DNA of 64,000 bases from Selaginella moellendorffii (GCF_000143415.4 NW_003314316.1:695885-759884); one strand, 5' to 3'. Positions 48,473 through 60,444 are shown, counted from the first letter of the stretch. Program-made: numbers and translations. The notes: generated by a model from the letters alone, not told the origin.

Positions 48473-51403
48473 ATGATCGTGAGATTCAAGCCCCTGGTAG
48501 GCGATTCGCGACAATGCAGCACCAAAATCCTCACCGCCTCGCTGAAATCGCTGCTCCGGTTCTGCGAGGGCAAGAGCACGCACTGCAGATCGCTGCCATG
48601 GCGGATGCCGTCTGGAAGCCTCATAATCTCCAGCCGGGGCAAGAATCTAAGCGGCCATTCGACGCCCGCGATCTTGATCAAGCGCAGGAATTTCGAGAGT
48701 GGGAGTAGCAGCGGCGATTCGTCATCGTCGATCAAAACGGAGACGCGGTGCCCGTCCTGCGATGCCAAGATCTCGATTCCTGTCTCGTCCGGATCCTCGT
48801 CGTCGGCAACGTATCTCCACGATATCTTCGGCAAGCGCGGCTACTCCTTCGAGCAGGCTTGCCCTCACTGCGGGGCAATGTGTTCCATCGGGCCACTGGA
48901 ATTCGCGGCCGGATGTGCGCAAGATCCCAGGAGCAGCAAGGAGAAGGAGCAAGAACAATCTTCTCCTCCTCGTCCTTCCTCCTCCATGGACGATCAGCTC
49001 CGCGGCTGGGTGAGGAAGATGATCAACAATGCATTGCTGGAGAAGGTGTCGTCGTCATCGCCATCGTCTTCTTCTTCGTCGGCTTCCGGTGGTGGTAAGA
49101 ATGACGGTGGAAGGGACTCCAGGGAAAGCTCCGGGGGCATGATTCCTGTGGAGCCACCGTCACCTCCCATTCCACCAGACACCCACGTCACGCGCTCACT
49201 CAAGAAATCGTCCAAGCACAACTCTGGATCGAGCTACTCGCTGGGTGACACGAGCCGGAGATGGGGTGGTTCCAATCTCGGGAGGAATTTGCCTTCTCCT
49301 CGTGAGATCTCCGAGGAGCTTGACAAGTTCGTCATCGGCCAGGACCGAGCCAAAAAGGTGTGATGGTGCTCGTGTTCTTGCTTTTATCTTACGTTTGGTT
49401 GTTCTTCTCTTCCAGGTGTTGTCTGTGGCAGTCTATAATCACTACAAACGGATTTACTTTGAGAGTTTAAGAAATGAAGCTGCCAAAGCCGCTTCTATGG
49501 GAGAGTACGCAACATTTTTTCTATTCCTATACCAACAAGTGCTTGCATCGTTTTTCAGATCAGAGGAATTTGATGAGAGCGTAGTGTCGAATGCCAATGC
49601 GTCTGGAGACGATGAAGTTGAGCTTGAGAAGAGCAATGTGCTGTTGCTCGGTCCTACTGGCTCTGGTACCGATGCTTTACACAAGATTCCATGCAAGCTC
49701 ACCTTGATTTTTTGCAGGGAAGACATTGTTAGCTAAGTGCTTGGCAAAGTTTGTGAATGTTCCCTTCATAATTGCAGATGCTACGACGCTCACACAGGCA
49801 AGATTCAATCAACAAATTTTCTAAGATGCAAGTAAGGAAATTTTGTTTGAGCTTGGTTCGTTATAAAGTATTGGCTCCTTAGGCAGGATATGTTGGAGAA
49901 GACGTGGAATCTATCCTTCATAAACTTCTTGTGGTATGTTTGGGATACTATTACCTGGTCCTAAGCTTTTTGTCTTTCACTAGGCGGCCGAGTTCAACGT
50001 AAATGCAGCTCAGCAAGGAATAGTCTACATTGACGAAGTCGACAAAATTACCAAAAAGGTATGATCAAAATCCATTTTTCTTTCTTTCTTTCGGCCTGAC
50101 TTTTCTCCAGTGCAGTCAGAAAGCCTCAACATTGGAAGGGACGTGAGCGGTGAAGGTGTTCAACAAGCACTGCTCAAAATTTTGGAAGGAACTGTAAGGA
50201 GCTGAAATTCTATTCTCATTGCAAAGGCTTCTCGGGTAATCAACTCGTTCAGTGAGTGTGTACAGATTGTTAACGTCCCTGAGAAAGGAGCTAGAAAGCA
50301 TCCTCGTAGCGATCACACCCAGGTTTGCTGTGGGGTTCTATCTTTCAGCTTTGATTTATTTAACCATGCCTACTTTCAGATTGATACGAAAGAAATCCTT
50401 TTTATATGCGGGGGAGCTTTCGTGGATCTGGAGAAAACGATTGCTGAGAGGTTGGTGGTTGCAAAGACTTTAGTTATCGTTTTTATCTAAAGCAATATCC
50501 CAGGAGACAAGATTCGTCCATCGGTTTTGGGGCACCAGTGCGAGCCAATATAAGAAATAACGGTGGTACAACCAGTGCGACGGTTGCTTCATCATTGCTT
50601 GAAAAGGTTCGCTTTACGGCTCTAATATTTAGAGATCTCTCTTTTCTCTTGAGCAGGTCGAGAGCAGTGATCTCATTTCATATGGATTGATACCAGAGTT
50701 TATTGGACGCTTTCCAGTGATTGTGAGCCTTTCCGCTTTGAACGAGGATCAACTTGTCCAGGTTAGTGAAATGAGTTATACTTTACAGCATACTTTTTCC
50801 TACTTTTGCAAGCGAGCAGGTTCTCATGACGCCTAAGAACGCATTGGGCAAACAGTACACCAAGCTCTTTGCAATGAACGACGTAAGAGATGTCTCAAAA
50901 ATTTCCTCCTCCATGTGCCGATCCGCTTTCTTTCTCTGTTAAGGTGAAACTTCACATTACCACTTTAGGACTGAGAAGGATCGCTCAAAAGGCTATGGTC
51001 AAAAACACAGGTGCCCGTGGCTTGCGTTCTATCCTGGAGCAGCTCCTCACGGAGGCAATGTTCGTTGTGAGTCGCTAACTTTTTCTTCGAATTGGAAATT
51101 CATACAGACTTTGTTATTCCAAGGTTCCCGACGGTGATATTGGAGCTGCCAAGATTGATGGAGTGGTGATTGACGGTGCTGCCGTTGGCACACCGGATGG
51201 CCAACCAGGTGCCGCCAAGATTCTTCGCGGAGACAACGCGCTCGAGATGTTTGTAGCCAAGCACCTTGAAAACGAAGAAAAGGTCGGAAGCTCTCAAAAC
51301 TTTTACGTTTTCTCATCTCATCTCCCAGAGATTTCACGAGAAGAAATCCAGAGACTCTGGAGCAGCATTGGTGGTGGTAGCCGGAGGGAACAGGCATTGT
51401 TGA
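48473..51403 (+). CDS. CLPX: ATP-dependent Clp protease ATP-binding subunit ClpX (mitochondrial type)
   Basis: An AAA+ unfoldase that feeds proteins to ClpP in the mitochondrial matrix. I resolve 15 exons (48473-49357, 49416-49504, 49559-49665, 49718-49797, 49883-49933, 49984-50058, 50116-50193, 50266-50322, 50380-50450, 50504-50606, 50657-50761, 50820-50882, 50944-51066, 51124-51282, 51329-51403), all in phase, giving 706 residues. The zinc-binding pairs are C93/C96 and C130/C133. Walker A GPTGSGKT lies at about 356-363, pore loop GYVGED next, Walker B VYIDEVDK at 418-425, and sensor-2 Arg in TGARG (613). The first in-frame ATG was taken; a stop lies upstream. The last splice is uncertain: read-through would end at 51450 (737 residues). 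The intron 49798-49882 uses a GC donor. It lies 200 bases after the PPR gene and converges with ATG9. Confidence 0.93.
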
Positions 51404-51789
51404 AGACTTTTTCACCTTTTTATTTTTATTACAAGGCATACAAGCTTTAAGAGAAAAAAGTAGTGTTTTTTTTCCTTTTGGTTCTTCTGTACAGAATAAA
51501 TGGGTGGCTTTGACGGACCAAAATAAACAAAACGGATTGTTAGCTAGCGACGAAGCTTTACACTGAAAAACCTGTCGTCGTGCCGTGTCGGATCATCGAC
51601 TCTAAATCTCGTAGAAAACCTTGGCCTTCACATCACGATTGAAAGAATAAAATCCTTTCGGTCACAGCCTGGATTAGACAAAATCTTTTCAAAGCCACGT
51701 AAAGAGAAGAGAGTAAACGTACCCGGAAGTAGCAGTAGAAGCCAGGAAGAAATCCATCTCTCCTGCTTTTGCTTGAAAGAGATGAAACT

Positions 51790-54662
51790 TCACACAGACC
51801 TCACTTCACCACCGCCTGGCCTTTGCTTGTCCGCCGAGAAATCGCGTGACTTCTCGTACACGTCGCCAAAGGGGAGATCAAACTGGCCGCCACCATCGTT
51901 GTCAGCGTGAGTGCTCGTGAAAGAACTCCGTGACGGTCTTCGCAGCCAGTCACTGTCCTGGTCCTCCTCACTCTCGCTGTCCTGCGGTAAGGTTGCTCCC
52001 CGAAACACTGGAGGCTGGAAGATGCTCTCCCCGTTCATGGCCGAGCCACCAGCTCGCCGTGCCCACCATCGACTCTCGGTAGCAGCCCGGTCGCTTGTAG
52101 TCGCCTTTACCAGATTCCTGCCAGCTTCAGCATATCGCTGCAGCTCTCCGGTATTGCTTTCGCCACCACTCTCACGTTCAACCTGTTCCCCCATTGGTAT
52201 CGCGATCTCGTAGCCTTGCACGGACTTGGACGTGTAGTACTGGTCGAGCCAGTACATCTGATCCACCTGGACTAAGTTGCTGTTGGACAGTAGGACGAAG
52301 TCGTTTCTCGTGCTCTGCCTCATGCTCGCGCGGAGAAGTGGATGCCGAGAACTCATGCCGTCCCTGAAGATTCCTGTCTGGTGCAGGATGGTGGATGACA
52401 ATGAAGGGATCGACATTGGGTGCGTTGCGGGATCTTCGTGGCGCATTCGGAACTGAGCAAGAAGATTTAGGAACTGTTTTCCTTTGGCGTCGGGTTCCCA
52501 GTTTGGATAGTTGCTCTTGAAGCTGCAGCACGCAGTTAGCACAACTGATAAAAGTGATGTTTCGGTTACCTTAGAAACGACTTTTCCATCTTTCCTTGGT
52601 TGCTCCTTCGGTCTTTGGCTGTAAAACACGGGGAACCATACTTCATGTTCCCGTGGTGCTCAAAATCAAATACTGCAAGGCTGCAAACATCGCCTACGCC
52701 AGATAAATTGACAGTGAAGTCCTGAACAAACTGCAGCACATCATCGACACACTGCACACGGAGAGCTAACATCAATGCACGATAAACATGCCATATAGAA
52801 GTACCTCTGGGAGGAGAACAATAAGGATAAAAGGCGTGACGAATATTGAAATCATTTCCTCCAGCAGCATCACACCCGTATACTGAAAAGACGTTAGGAA
52901 TTAGCCTAGACCGATTCATGAGCTTAGCCTCCACAAACCTGAAATAATTTTTCAAATTCCAGCCGTATTCTGATCGTATACTCGGCTCCCCTCCAATGTT
53001 TTGGCATGTAATGCGTATGCTGTGCTACATATCTCATGAAGCCTTCTGGATCAAAGACTTGGTTTTCGTCGGCTGTGCATTGCTTGCTGATTGCAGTTAT
53101 AGTGCCGAAAACAGCGGCCATCCATAACAAGTTGCGCCCAAAGAGCTAAGAGCAAAAATAAAGAGTCAAAACTTATTCAAATTAGAGCACAGTCTTACCT
53201 GAGCTTCAAGGAGAGATTCATCCAAAAACGCGATAATAATTAGCACGGCTGCTAGTCCGCCGGAGACAAAAGACACGAACTTTGCAACCTTTGAAACAAT
53301 TGGAGACGGAAACTGTTTAACGTACTCGACTGCCGGTTTGTAGCTCGCATTAAGCCTTTGATTAAACATATGCTCCAGCTGCGTGCAGCACACACCACGT
53401 TTAAGATCGTTGAGCATTTAGAAACAAAGAAGTTTACCTCGTTGAACTCACGGAATGTCCACTTTGCTAAGTTGGACCACCGGCGGGAGACAGCAGAGCT
53501 TGGGTGATTGTAAAACTGCTCGGCATGCCTCAGGAAGAAGAATACCAGCATAAATATTATCAAGAAGGGAGACAACAAGAGCATGCACAGCCCGAATGTT
53601 CTCAAGCGCTTCTTTAACCGATGAGGATTGTTAAGAAAGTCTCTTTGAATGGAGAAGCGCCTGAAAGAACGGGAACATTGTGATTAACAGACCCACACTG
53701 AACACTTCGTTTTACCTGTCAAACATATACTGAAGTATGCACCAGTTTAGACTCCACTCGAGGGTCTTACTGAGAAACAGCCGCTTCCGCACACCCTGAG
53801 GACCACGGGCAACAGTCAGCCCGACTCCCGGCACCCAGTGTGGAAGAGGAAGCGCAAAAACGCCCTTGTTCACCATCCCAATCAGATAATTCTCCTTTCG
53901 CATGATGCGCATCACAATGTCGTGAGCCGAGAGATGCCGAACTATACACAGCCTCTGCTGCACAATTCTCTCCAGAACCACCGGCCACAAGGTGGTCTGT
54001 ATCTCGTGTTCCGTAAGGCACAAACTGCAAGAATACAAGCAAACAAGTGAATCCACAGTAGAGTTTGCAATGATAGAGACAGACCTTGTGTGGTAAAAGT
54101 CCCGGATCTCCAGAGTTTCCTTGAGCTGTGTGAAGAACCTCAGGAAACAAAAGATCCAGTAGAGCGAGAACAGAACCAAGTACGTGACGACCATAAACCT
54201 GTAGAACGTGAGAGGCTGTAGCGGATGCTCGTAGAGCGCCTCCTTTGACAAGTCGCAAGGAGCAGTCCCAGCTTCCGCCGCAGCAATCCCACACTTGGCA
54301 GTCCGGAGGCCATGCCAGTTGACGAAGAGCAAGAAAAACCCCGAGAACAAGATGGTGAAGGCCAGGCACAGCAGCTCCAGAACCCACTGCGTGACAATGC
54401 ACCAGAACCCCTGCTCGCGATGGTACTCATAGAGCCGCACGAAGAAACGATCCAAGTCCGAGACCGCATCAAACTTGAGGCTCTCCTCCTTCATAAAATC
54501 CACCGGACTGGAAGAATCATCGCCGGGTGGCGGTGCCGGCGGCGCCCCTGGCAACTGCTGGTAATCGTTAAGCTCCACGTCTCCTTGCCTCTCCACCATG
54601 AATCCTTCGTGAATTCCTTCATTTCTATGCATACTACGCCCTGTGCTAATCACCTCGTACAT
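51790..54662 (-). CDS. ATG9: Autophagy-related protein 9 (lipid scramblase)
   Basis: ATG9 is the integral membrane protein of autophagy. It cycles on vesicles and redistributes lipids in the growing phagophore. Eight exons in phase (54662-54085, 54024-53716, 53660-53438, 53378-53199, 53145-52939, 52882-52805, 52751-52570, 52522-51790) encode 829 residues (Arabidopsis about 866). Family signatures in order are DLDRFFVRLYEYH, FSGFFLLFVNWHGL (first membrane span), SLYWIFCFLRFF (second), LSAHDIVMRIMRKENYLIG, TLEWSLNWCILQ, RHAEQFYNHPS, FVSFVSGGLAAVLIIIAFLD, AVFGTITAIS, HTHYMPKHWRG, YTGVMLLEEM and the C-terminal WLDQYYTS before an acidic, low-complexity tail. The first ATG is at 54662. It is divergent from nothing close by: the AGPase gene ends 445 bases upstream in the same orientation. 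Confidence 0.95.
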
Positions 54663-55107
54663 ATTTCTCCTTCATCCATCCCATTCCTTTGTTTCCTCCG
54701 CGCTAGCCTCTTCTCCTCCCTGTGGCATCCAGCGAGCAATCGGCGGCCATGGCGGAGGAGCGGCGACGACGATTCCCGGCCCTCTCTCCAAAAACCCTAA
54801 CCTTTTGGCGAGTGGCGGTGATCCAGCCGGTGGCGCGTCGATCGATCAGCGGCGGCGGCGCTTCCTTCCCTCAAACCGGCGCTCGAGGCGACGATTGAGC
54901 GCAATGCCTACACGCGACGACAAGCATCGAGAGAAAAAGAGGTATAGAATTTAGGAGAACCATTTTGGTTAAACACAACCCCACGCGCTTACGTGTCGCG
55001 TGCCCTAACAACGTGGCACGTGGCGTGCCATAATTGGCGGCCGGCCAAAGCCGCCGCCACAGGAATCGAACCCCCACCCTCCACGAAAACTCTTAACCCG
55101 AGTCAGC
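54663..55107. other. Intergenic, ATG9 promoter region
   Basis: No gene is seen. This interval must hold the ATG9 promoter and leader and the 3' end of the AGPase transcript. A tRNA T-arm-like patch near 55055-55072 does not fold into a tRNA. Confidence 0.5.
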
Positions 55108-57304
55108 TTAAATAACCACGGAGTTTGGAATGACCGCGTCTTTTATCACTGTCACGATCCCACAATTGATGAAGAAACCGTCGGTTTCTCTGGCGGCTTC
55201 CTGGACACCATCTTTGTTTATGATCTGCAAAAACGACGAGCAAACACAGATTTTTTTCTCTTCCTTGAAACATCAAAGACAACGAGATCTTGCCTGAACG
55301 TTTTGTCCAATTCGCGCGTTCTTGTCCACAATTGCTCGCCTCACCACACTGCCTTTGCCGATGCCAACGGGGACCCCTCCTTTTAGTAGAAGAGCGTCTC
55401 TTTCCTCGTCAGTCTAGAGAGAAGCATCGTCAGAAGAAAGAAAAACTATAAAGAAAAAAAGATTGCAACACCTCACAGAAGAACAAACTATAAAGAAAGA
55501 AAGATTGACACACCTCATAGAAGTCGGCACCCATGAGCAGTGCGTCTTCCACCAGCGCATCCTCGGCTATCCAGGACCTCAATCCAATCACCGAGTGGTG
55601 GATCTTACAGCTCTGCGTCGCGTTCGTTAAAGCTTATCTTCTTTGCCGCATTTGAAAAAACAAACCTTGATGAGGCAGCCTTCGCCGATCACACTGTCAG
55701 TCACGTCCGCATCGATGAGTTTCGAGGGAGGTAGAAACCGTGCTTGAGTGTAGATCGGAGCCGATCTATCATAGAAGCTGGAGCAAGACGAAAGAAAAGT
55801 TAGCAGAATGAGCACTCACGACAACAAGCTTCTAGTACCTGAAGTTTGGAACGGGCTTCTTTGTGAATCCTAAGTTGGCATGGTAAAATGCCTCTATAGT
55901 CCCTATGTCTTCCCAGTATCCATCATACAAATACGCTTGCACCTGCAACGAACAGAGTATTGTTTAAGTCACGTTCGTTTCGATCCCTTCAGAGCAAAAA
56001 CAAACCTTCATGCCAAGCTGTGTGGCGCCAGGAATCACTTCACTTCCAAAATCGTTGCAGTTAGGAAATTCATCACGAAGAAGCCTGCTCATGACATCCT
56101 TACTCACCACATAAATACCCATGCTTGCAATGTAAGGCATCTCTTTAGCTCTTTCCGGATCCAGACCAAGAATTGTCGTGTCCACCTGCAAGAGCAGCAT
56201 AGCATTATTGTTTCGATTCTAGTCAGCGAAAACAAACGACAATAAATATACCTCCATAGCCTTGAGAGCACTTCCTTTCGGCTTCTCAGAAAACTCTGTG
56301 ATCCGGCCTTCGTCATCAATCTTCATCAAGCCAAAGGCAGTCGCGCGCTTCTCGTCCATAGGCAGTGCAGCCACCGTGATGTCTGCATCGGTGATCCGGT
56401 GAGCTTGAATGAACTTCTGGTAGTCCATGCGATAGAGATGATCTCCAGCCAGAATCAAATACTCCATCACAGGCTGCTCTTCAAAAAGCCACATATATTG
56501 TCTCACAGCATCAGCGGTTCCCTACAAAAACAGCTTCAGCTGGAACTGCGAGAACTTAAAAACTTTGAGAACAATTACCTGAAACCAGTTAGGATTCTCG
56601 GGACTTTGTTGAGCAGCGAGAACCTCCACGAATCCTTCGTTCTTGTAGTTTCCCATGTTACTGGAATAAGCTCGCGATAAGTGACGGTTCAACGATGCCG
56701 AGTTGAACTGCGTGAGAACATAGATCTTCCTGATGTTGCTGTTGATGCAGTTGCTCACGGGGATATCGATGAGGCGATAGTTTGCACCCAGTGGCACCGC
56801 TGGCTTTGCCCTCTTTTTCGTGAGTGGATAAAGCCGTGTCCCGGCTCCTCCACCTAGAATGATCCCCAAAACGCTCTAGAAGAAGAAAACCACTTCAGTG
56901 AGAATGGTTTCTAGCATCAGAGAAAAGAATGCATGATCCGGACTTCTACGGCCCTTATCTCCGCTAGATTGCGCATGGCCAAACCAAACGAGCAAGAAAA
57001 GCAAAGCAAGCTAAAAAAACCCACAATGCAGCAATGCGAAAGAGCAAGCACTCACCACTCCAGCGTCGGGCTTCAAGCAGATCTCCTCCTCCATGGAATC
57101 CGACACCGCCTTCACCACCAAAGCTCCGGGCTGCATCGCCGGCCTCAATGCGGCGGGCAAGGTTCTCGTCAGACCTGAGGTACTGGCGATTGAGGCCGAG
57201 AAACCCAAACAATTCCTCGTCGTCGCCCCCATCGATCTCGATCGCGCGTGGCAGCTCGCCGCCGTAGAGGGCAGCAGTGGAGATCTTGCCGAGGCGGTGG
57301 CCAT
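55108..57304 (-). CDS. APS1: Glucose-1-phosphate adenylyltransferase small subunit (AGPase), plastidial
   Basis: It makes ADP-glucose from glucose-1-phosphate and ATP, the committed step of starch synthesis, in the plastid as a heterotetramer with large subunits. Nine exons in phase (57304-57056, 56876-56579, 56522-56252, 56185-56006, 55942-55839, 55777-55666, 55612-55513, 55413-55294, 55224-55108) encode 516 residues (Arabidopsis APS1 520). The first 60 or so are Ser/Thr/Ala/Arg-rich, a likely transit peptide. The redox Cys of the small subunit is present (C76, EEICLKPD). Core motifs are [60 protein letters not shown], catalytic [17 protein letters not shown] and [13 protein letters not shown]. 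The left-handed helix ends [10 protein letters not shown]...[13 protein letters not shown] frame that extends three codons upstream starts with TTG, so the ATG at 57304 was chosen. The last intron uses a GC donor. Confidence 0.95.
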
Positions 57305-57561
57305 AGCTCGCAACCTCCCTCACAAGAAGAAGAAGAGGTCCTTCGCAGTATCCTGCTCGTGTGCTAAAGTGCTCCAAAATGAAGACATGTGGTTCATAGA
57401 GGAGTATCAGAATATTCCCAACCACCTCATATTCTGTAGCACCAGTCCGTACCGACCACCTGGCAACGTCGCGTCCGTTCGTACACCTGGCCCATTTCTG
57501 CCCTAATTTTTCTCCCCGGAAGTGGGAAGAACAGAGCAGCCGCTATGAGGAACAGTGACCG
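57305..57561. promoter_or_regulatory. Shared promoter between AGPase (-) and F-box gene (+)
   Basis: The two start codons are 257 bases apart and point away from each other, so the interval should act as a bidirectional promoter. No clear TATA box is visible for either gene. Confidence 0.5.
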
Positions 57562-58827
57562 ATGGTGAGCGAGGCGATTCCCAGCGATGGTGAAGAAAGA
57601 TCGCAGCAAGAAGCGGCGGGCGTGGAAGGGGAGGCGTCCTGCAGCTATAATCTCGTGAAGAAGATGAAGAAGCTGGATCGAGAATCCCTGAAAACCCCAA
57701 TCCCCGGCGGAGAGGAAGAGGAGGACGATGACGATCAATTCATGGATCCAGCATTGTGGGGATGCCTCCCGGAGGATCTCCACGACAGAATCCTGGCCCG
57801 GCTCCCAATCCCCAGCTTCTTCCGGCTCCGCATCGTCTGCTCGCGCTGGCAATCCCTCCTCTCCTCCCCGACATTCCTGGGGCACTGCGCCGCCAAGAAT
57901 CACCAATCCTGGCTCCTGATGTTCGCGGACGTCCACTACAAGCTCGTCTTCGTCTACATCCCGGACGAAGATCGCTGGCTCCATTTCCCCCTCTCCTTCC
58001 TCCCCTCCAACATCTACTACATCACCGGCGCCGGCGGATTGCTGTGCTTCCGCCTCGTCGAGGCAAACGGCGCCTCGAGCATGTGTGTGTGCAATCCAAT
58101 CACGCGATCCTGGCGCCGCTTGCCGCCGCTGCTGGGAGATTTCTACGCGGGGCTCGTCGGCATGGTCGCCGAGAGCGAGGACCCGAGAACCCTAAAATCC
58201 GGGCGATACCGCATTGTCGTACGGACAAAGCCGCCCGGATCGGACGACTTCGATTTCACCAACCTGCGTACGGAGGTGTACGATTCGGCCAGTGGCCACT
58301 GGTCAATTAGTGGCGTACCGGAGGACGACCTCACCATGGGCAAGGCGGTGTGTAACGGCGTCCTCTATTTCATGACGTGGGAGGCGCGAAACGGGGTATA
58401 TGCTTTCCTTGTGGACCAGGGAATCTGGATCAACATTAACGCGCCGTGGCCCTATTTCTTTACGTGCCCCCATTTGGTGGAATGCGCGGGCGCGCTCTTC
58501 ATGGTGGGCGGGTTTGGCAAGCAGCACGTTTCCACGGTGGGGATTAGGGTTTGGCAGCTTAGGGCAGAGGCGATGGAGTGGGAGCTCATCGATTCCATGC
58601 CCAGCCGCCTCTTCGACGAGTTTCTCACCAAGCCGGGAGGGATGTACTTCGATTGCGCGGGCAATGGCGGATGCGTCTACTTCATCAATTACGAGAAGCC
58701 GCCGATGCTCATCGTGTTTGATGTGGTGCGGTGCCTGTGGAGGAAGCTGGGATCGCCAGCGCCCAATGTGTTGCACAAAATGTTCCTTTGTTTCTCCTTC
58801 ACGCCCCAGCTCGGCTGCCCGATTTGA
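57562..58827 (+). CDS. F-box protein, kelch/beta-propeller-like C-terminus
   Basis: F-box proteins present substrates to SCF ubiquitin ligases. The single exon encodes 421 residues: an acidic N-terminus (51-58), then the F-box at about 66-105 (WGCLPEDLHDRILARLP, then FFRLRIVCSRWQSLL), which binds SKP1. The rest has propeller-like segments (LLCFRLVEANG, VCNPITRSWRRLPPL, YRIVVRT, EVYDSASGHWS, CNGVLYFMTW, GALFMVGG, WELIDSMPSRLF, DVVRCLWRKL). This architecture resembles the plant F-box/kelch proteins of the LCR/At5g15710 and UFO type. No intron is needed and the ATG follows the shared promoter with AGPase. The substrate cannot be told from sequence. Confidence 0.88.
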   Translation: MVSEAIPSDGEERSQQEAAGVEGEASCSYNLVKKMKKLDRESLKTPIPGGEEEEDDDDQFMDPALWGCLPEDLHDRILARLPIPSFFRLRIVCSRWQSLLSSPTFLGHCAAKNHQSWLLMFADVHYKLVFVYIPDEDRWLHFPLSFLPSNIYYITGAGGLLCFRLVEANGASSMCVCNPITRSWRRLPPLLGDFYAGLVGMVAESEDPRTLKSGRYRIVVRTKPPGSDDFDFTNLRTEVYDSASGHWSISGVPEDDLTMGKAVCNGVLYFMTWEARNGVYAFLVDQGIWININAPWPYFFTCPHLVECAGALFMVGGFGKQHVSTVGIRVWQLRAEAMEWELIDSMPSRLFDEFLTKPGGMYFDCAGNGGCVYFINYEKPPMLIVFDVVRCLWRKLGSPAPNVLHKMFLCFSFTPQLGCPI

Positions 58828-58961
58828 TCGGTCCAGTCCGGTCTCGTTTTTTTAAAATGGTGTTTGGCGCCAAAGTTCTCGGGTGCCCGATATGGCCCAT
58901 TTTAAGTTGTGGACCACAGCTCTGGCCATCAATCGAGCTTGCGACTTCCCTCTAACAGTAT

Positions 58962-59380
58962 TATGGCAATGGCGTCGATTTCTTGGGCTACATTATTTCA
59001 CTCCTCCATTGTTTGTTTCGATTTTCATTGAGCTTTTGTGGTGTAGATTTCTGCCTTTCGCTTTGAAGATGGAACTCTCGTGAATCTACGCGACTTTAAG
59101 TACAAGCTTTGGTCATTTTTTTCTGCTGACCATACACCAGCTTATACGTAATTTGTTGTTTGTTTGAAAGCCTTTGATTCTTCGTTCCAGGCCTGTGTCG
59201 TATCAGGAATTTAAGAAAGCCGGTGCTGGAGTGATTGGATAGTCAAGAAACTCACACTCTTAGTTTCGACATGGTTTGAGTTTCTTGACACTCACGGTTG
59301 TATTGCAGAAGTTTCGGCAGAAACATGATCTCATATTTGCAAACTTTACAAAGAACTGAAGATCCTGGGCATTTATATGA
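58962..59380 (+). pseudogene. Peroxiredoxin Q pseudogene
   Basis: A tandem partial copy of the gene that follows. It matches exon 1 (from ATGGCGTCGATTTC), exon 2 and part of exons 3-4 with the same intron positions. The peroxidatic Cys codon is TAT (59142-59144; ACCAGCTTATACG against ACCGGCTTGTACG). The exon 2 end is replaced by a TAA, much of exon 3 is lost and further indels occur near 59170 and 59230. It cannot encode an active peroxidase. Confidence 0.85.
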
Positions 59381-59534
59381 GAAACTTCAATATTAAACTT
59401 ATAAAACTTTTTGGGTGTACTTATGTCTGGATAACAAAATAAATTCTAGCATAACCGATTCAAATTTGAAAGATATTTTTGTTTTTCTCCATGGAATCGA
59501 GGTCGAGAAATGACCTTTTGTATTATCCGTGGCT

Positions 59535-60236
59535 ATGGCGTCCTGTGTGAGTCGATTTCTCGGGCTACATTGCGGAGTGGGTTTCACTCCTCCAGCTCCA
59601 CGGCAGTTTCGTCCAGTTGCCAAGGTATGGATTATGATTGTTTAGATTTTCATTGTCTTTGCGGTGTAGATCTCCGTGGGACAACGAATGCCTCCTTTCA
59701 CTTTGAGGGACCAGGATGGAACTCTGGTGAATCTACTCGATTTTAAGTACAAGCCTCTGGTCATTTTTTTCTACCCGGCTGACAACACACCGGCTTGTAC
59801 GAGAGAGGTAGAAAGAAAAAGCTTTTCTCTTTGTTTGAAAGCTGTTGGTTCTTCGTTTCCAGGCTTGCGCCTTTCGAGACTCATATCAGGAATTTAAGAA
59901 AGCCGGTGCTGAAGTGATTGGCATAAGCGCAGACGGTCAAGAAACTCACAAGGTTTGGGACTTTCTGAGCAAACTTTGTCTAGACTTCTTTGACACTCAC
60001 GGTTGTATAGATCGCAGGAGTTTCGCCAAAAACATCATCTCCCATTCACGCTGCTCTGCGATTCCAGTGACAAACTTCGCAAGGAGCTGGAGATCCCGGG
60101 AGAGTTCTTCGGTGCATTGCCAGGGAGAGAAACTTACGTCCTCGACAGGAAAGGAATCGTTCGCATGGTTTTCAATGACCAGTACGCCGCGGAGCAGCAC
60201 GTCGAAGAAGCTCTCAAAGCCATTCGCACAATGTAA
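59535..60236 (+). CDS. PRXQ: Peroxiredoxin Q, plastid thiol peroxidase
   Basis: It reduces hydrogen peroxide and organic peroxides with electrons from thioredoxin, usually in the thylakoid lumen or stroma. Four exons in phase (59535-59624, 59670-59807, 59863-59952, 60018-60236) give 178 residues. The peroxidatic C73 and resolving C78 form the PrxQ-specific TPACTREAC arrangement, preceded by FFYPADN. Further conserved parts are PPFTLRDQDG, FRDSYQEFKKAGAEVIGIS, LPFTLLCDSSDKLRKE and LPGRETYVLDRKG. The first 30 residues are a short targeting region; family precursors are usually longer (about 215), so the transit peptide may be incomplete. Splicing at 60232 to an acceptor near 60308 would add eight residues (ending GFGG) instead of stopping at 60236. 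Confidence 0.92.
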
Positions 60237-60444
60237 GTATACAAACCTTCTCTTGTCTCTGTTAATAACTCCCTTACTGTGGTTTGTATCTCGCCATGGA
60301 TTGACAGGACCAAGCGTGGCTTTGGCGGGTGATTGATTATATGATTGCTTTCTAGCATTAAAAACCATATTATTCTACTATGATATAAGAGGCTAGCTCT
60401 AGAATTGGTTATGGAAGAAAGAAACGAGTACAATATAAGCTCAG

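Noticed and set aside
55050-55140. tRNA-like T-arm (GGTTCGATTCC) on the minus strand near 55060
   Set aside because: The stems do not pair and no acceptor stem or anticodon arm can be drawn; part of it lies in the AGPase coding end.
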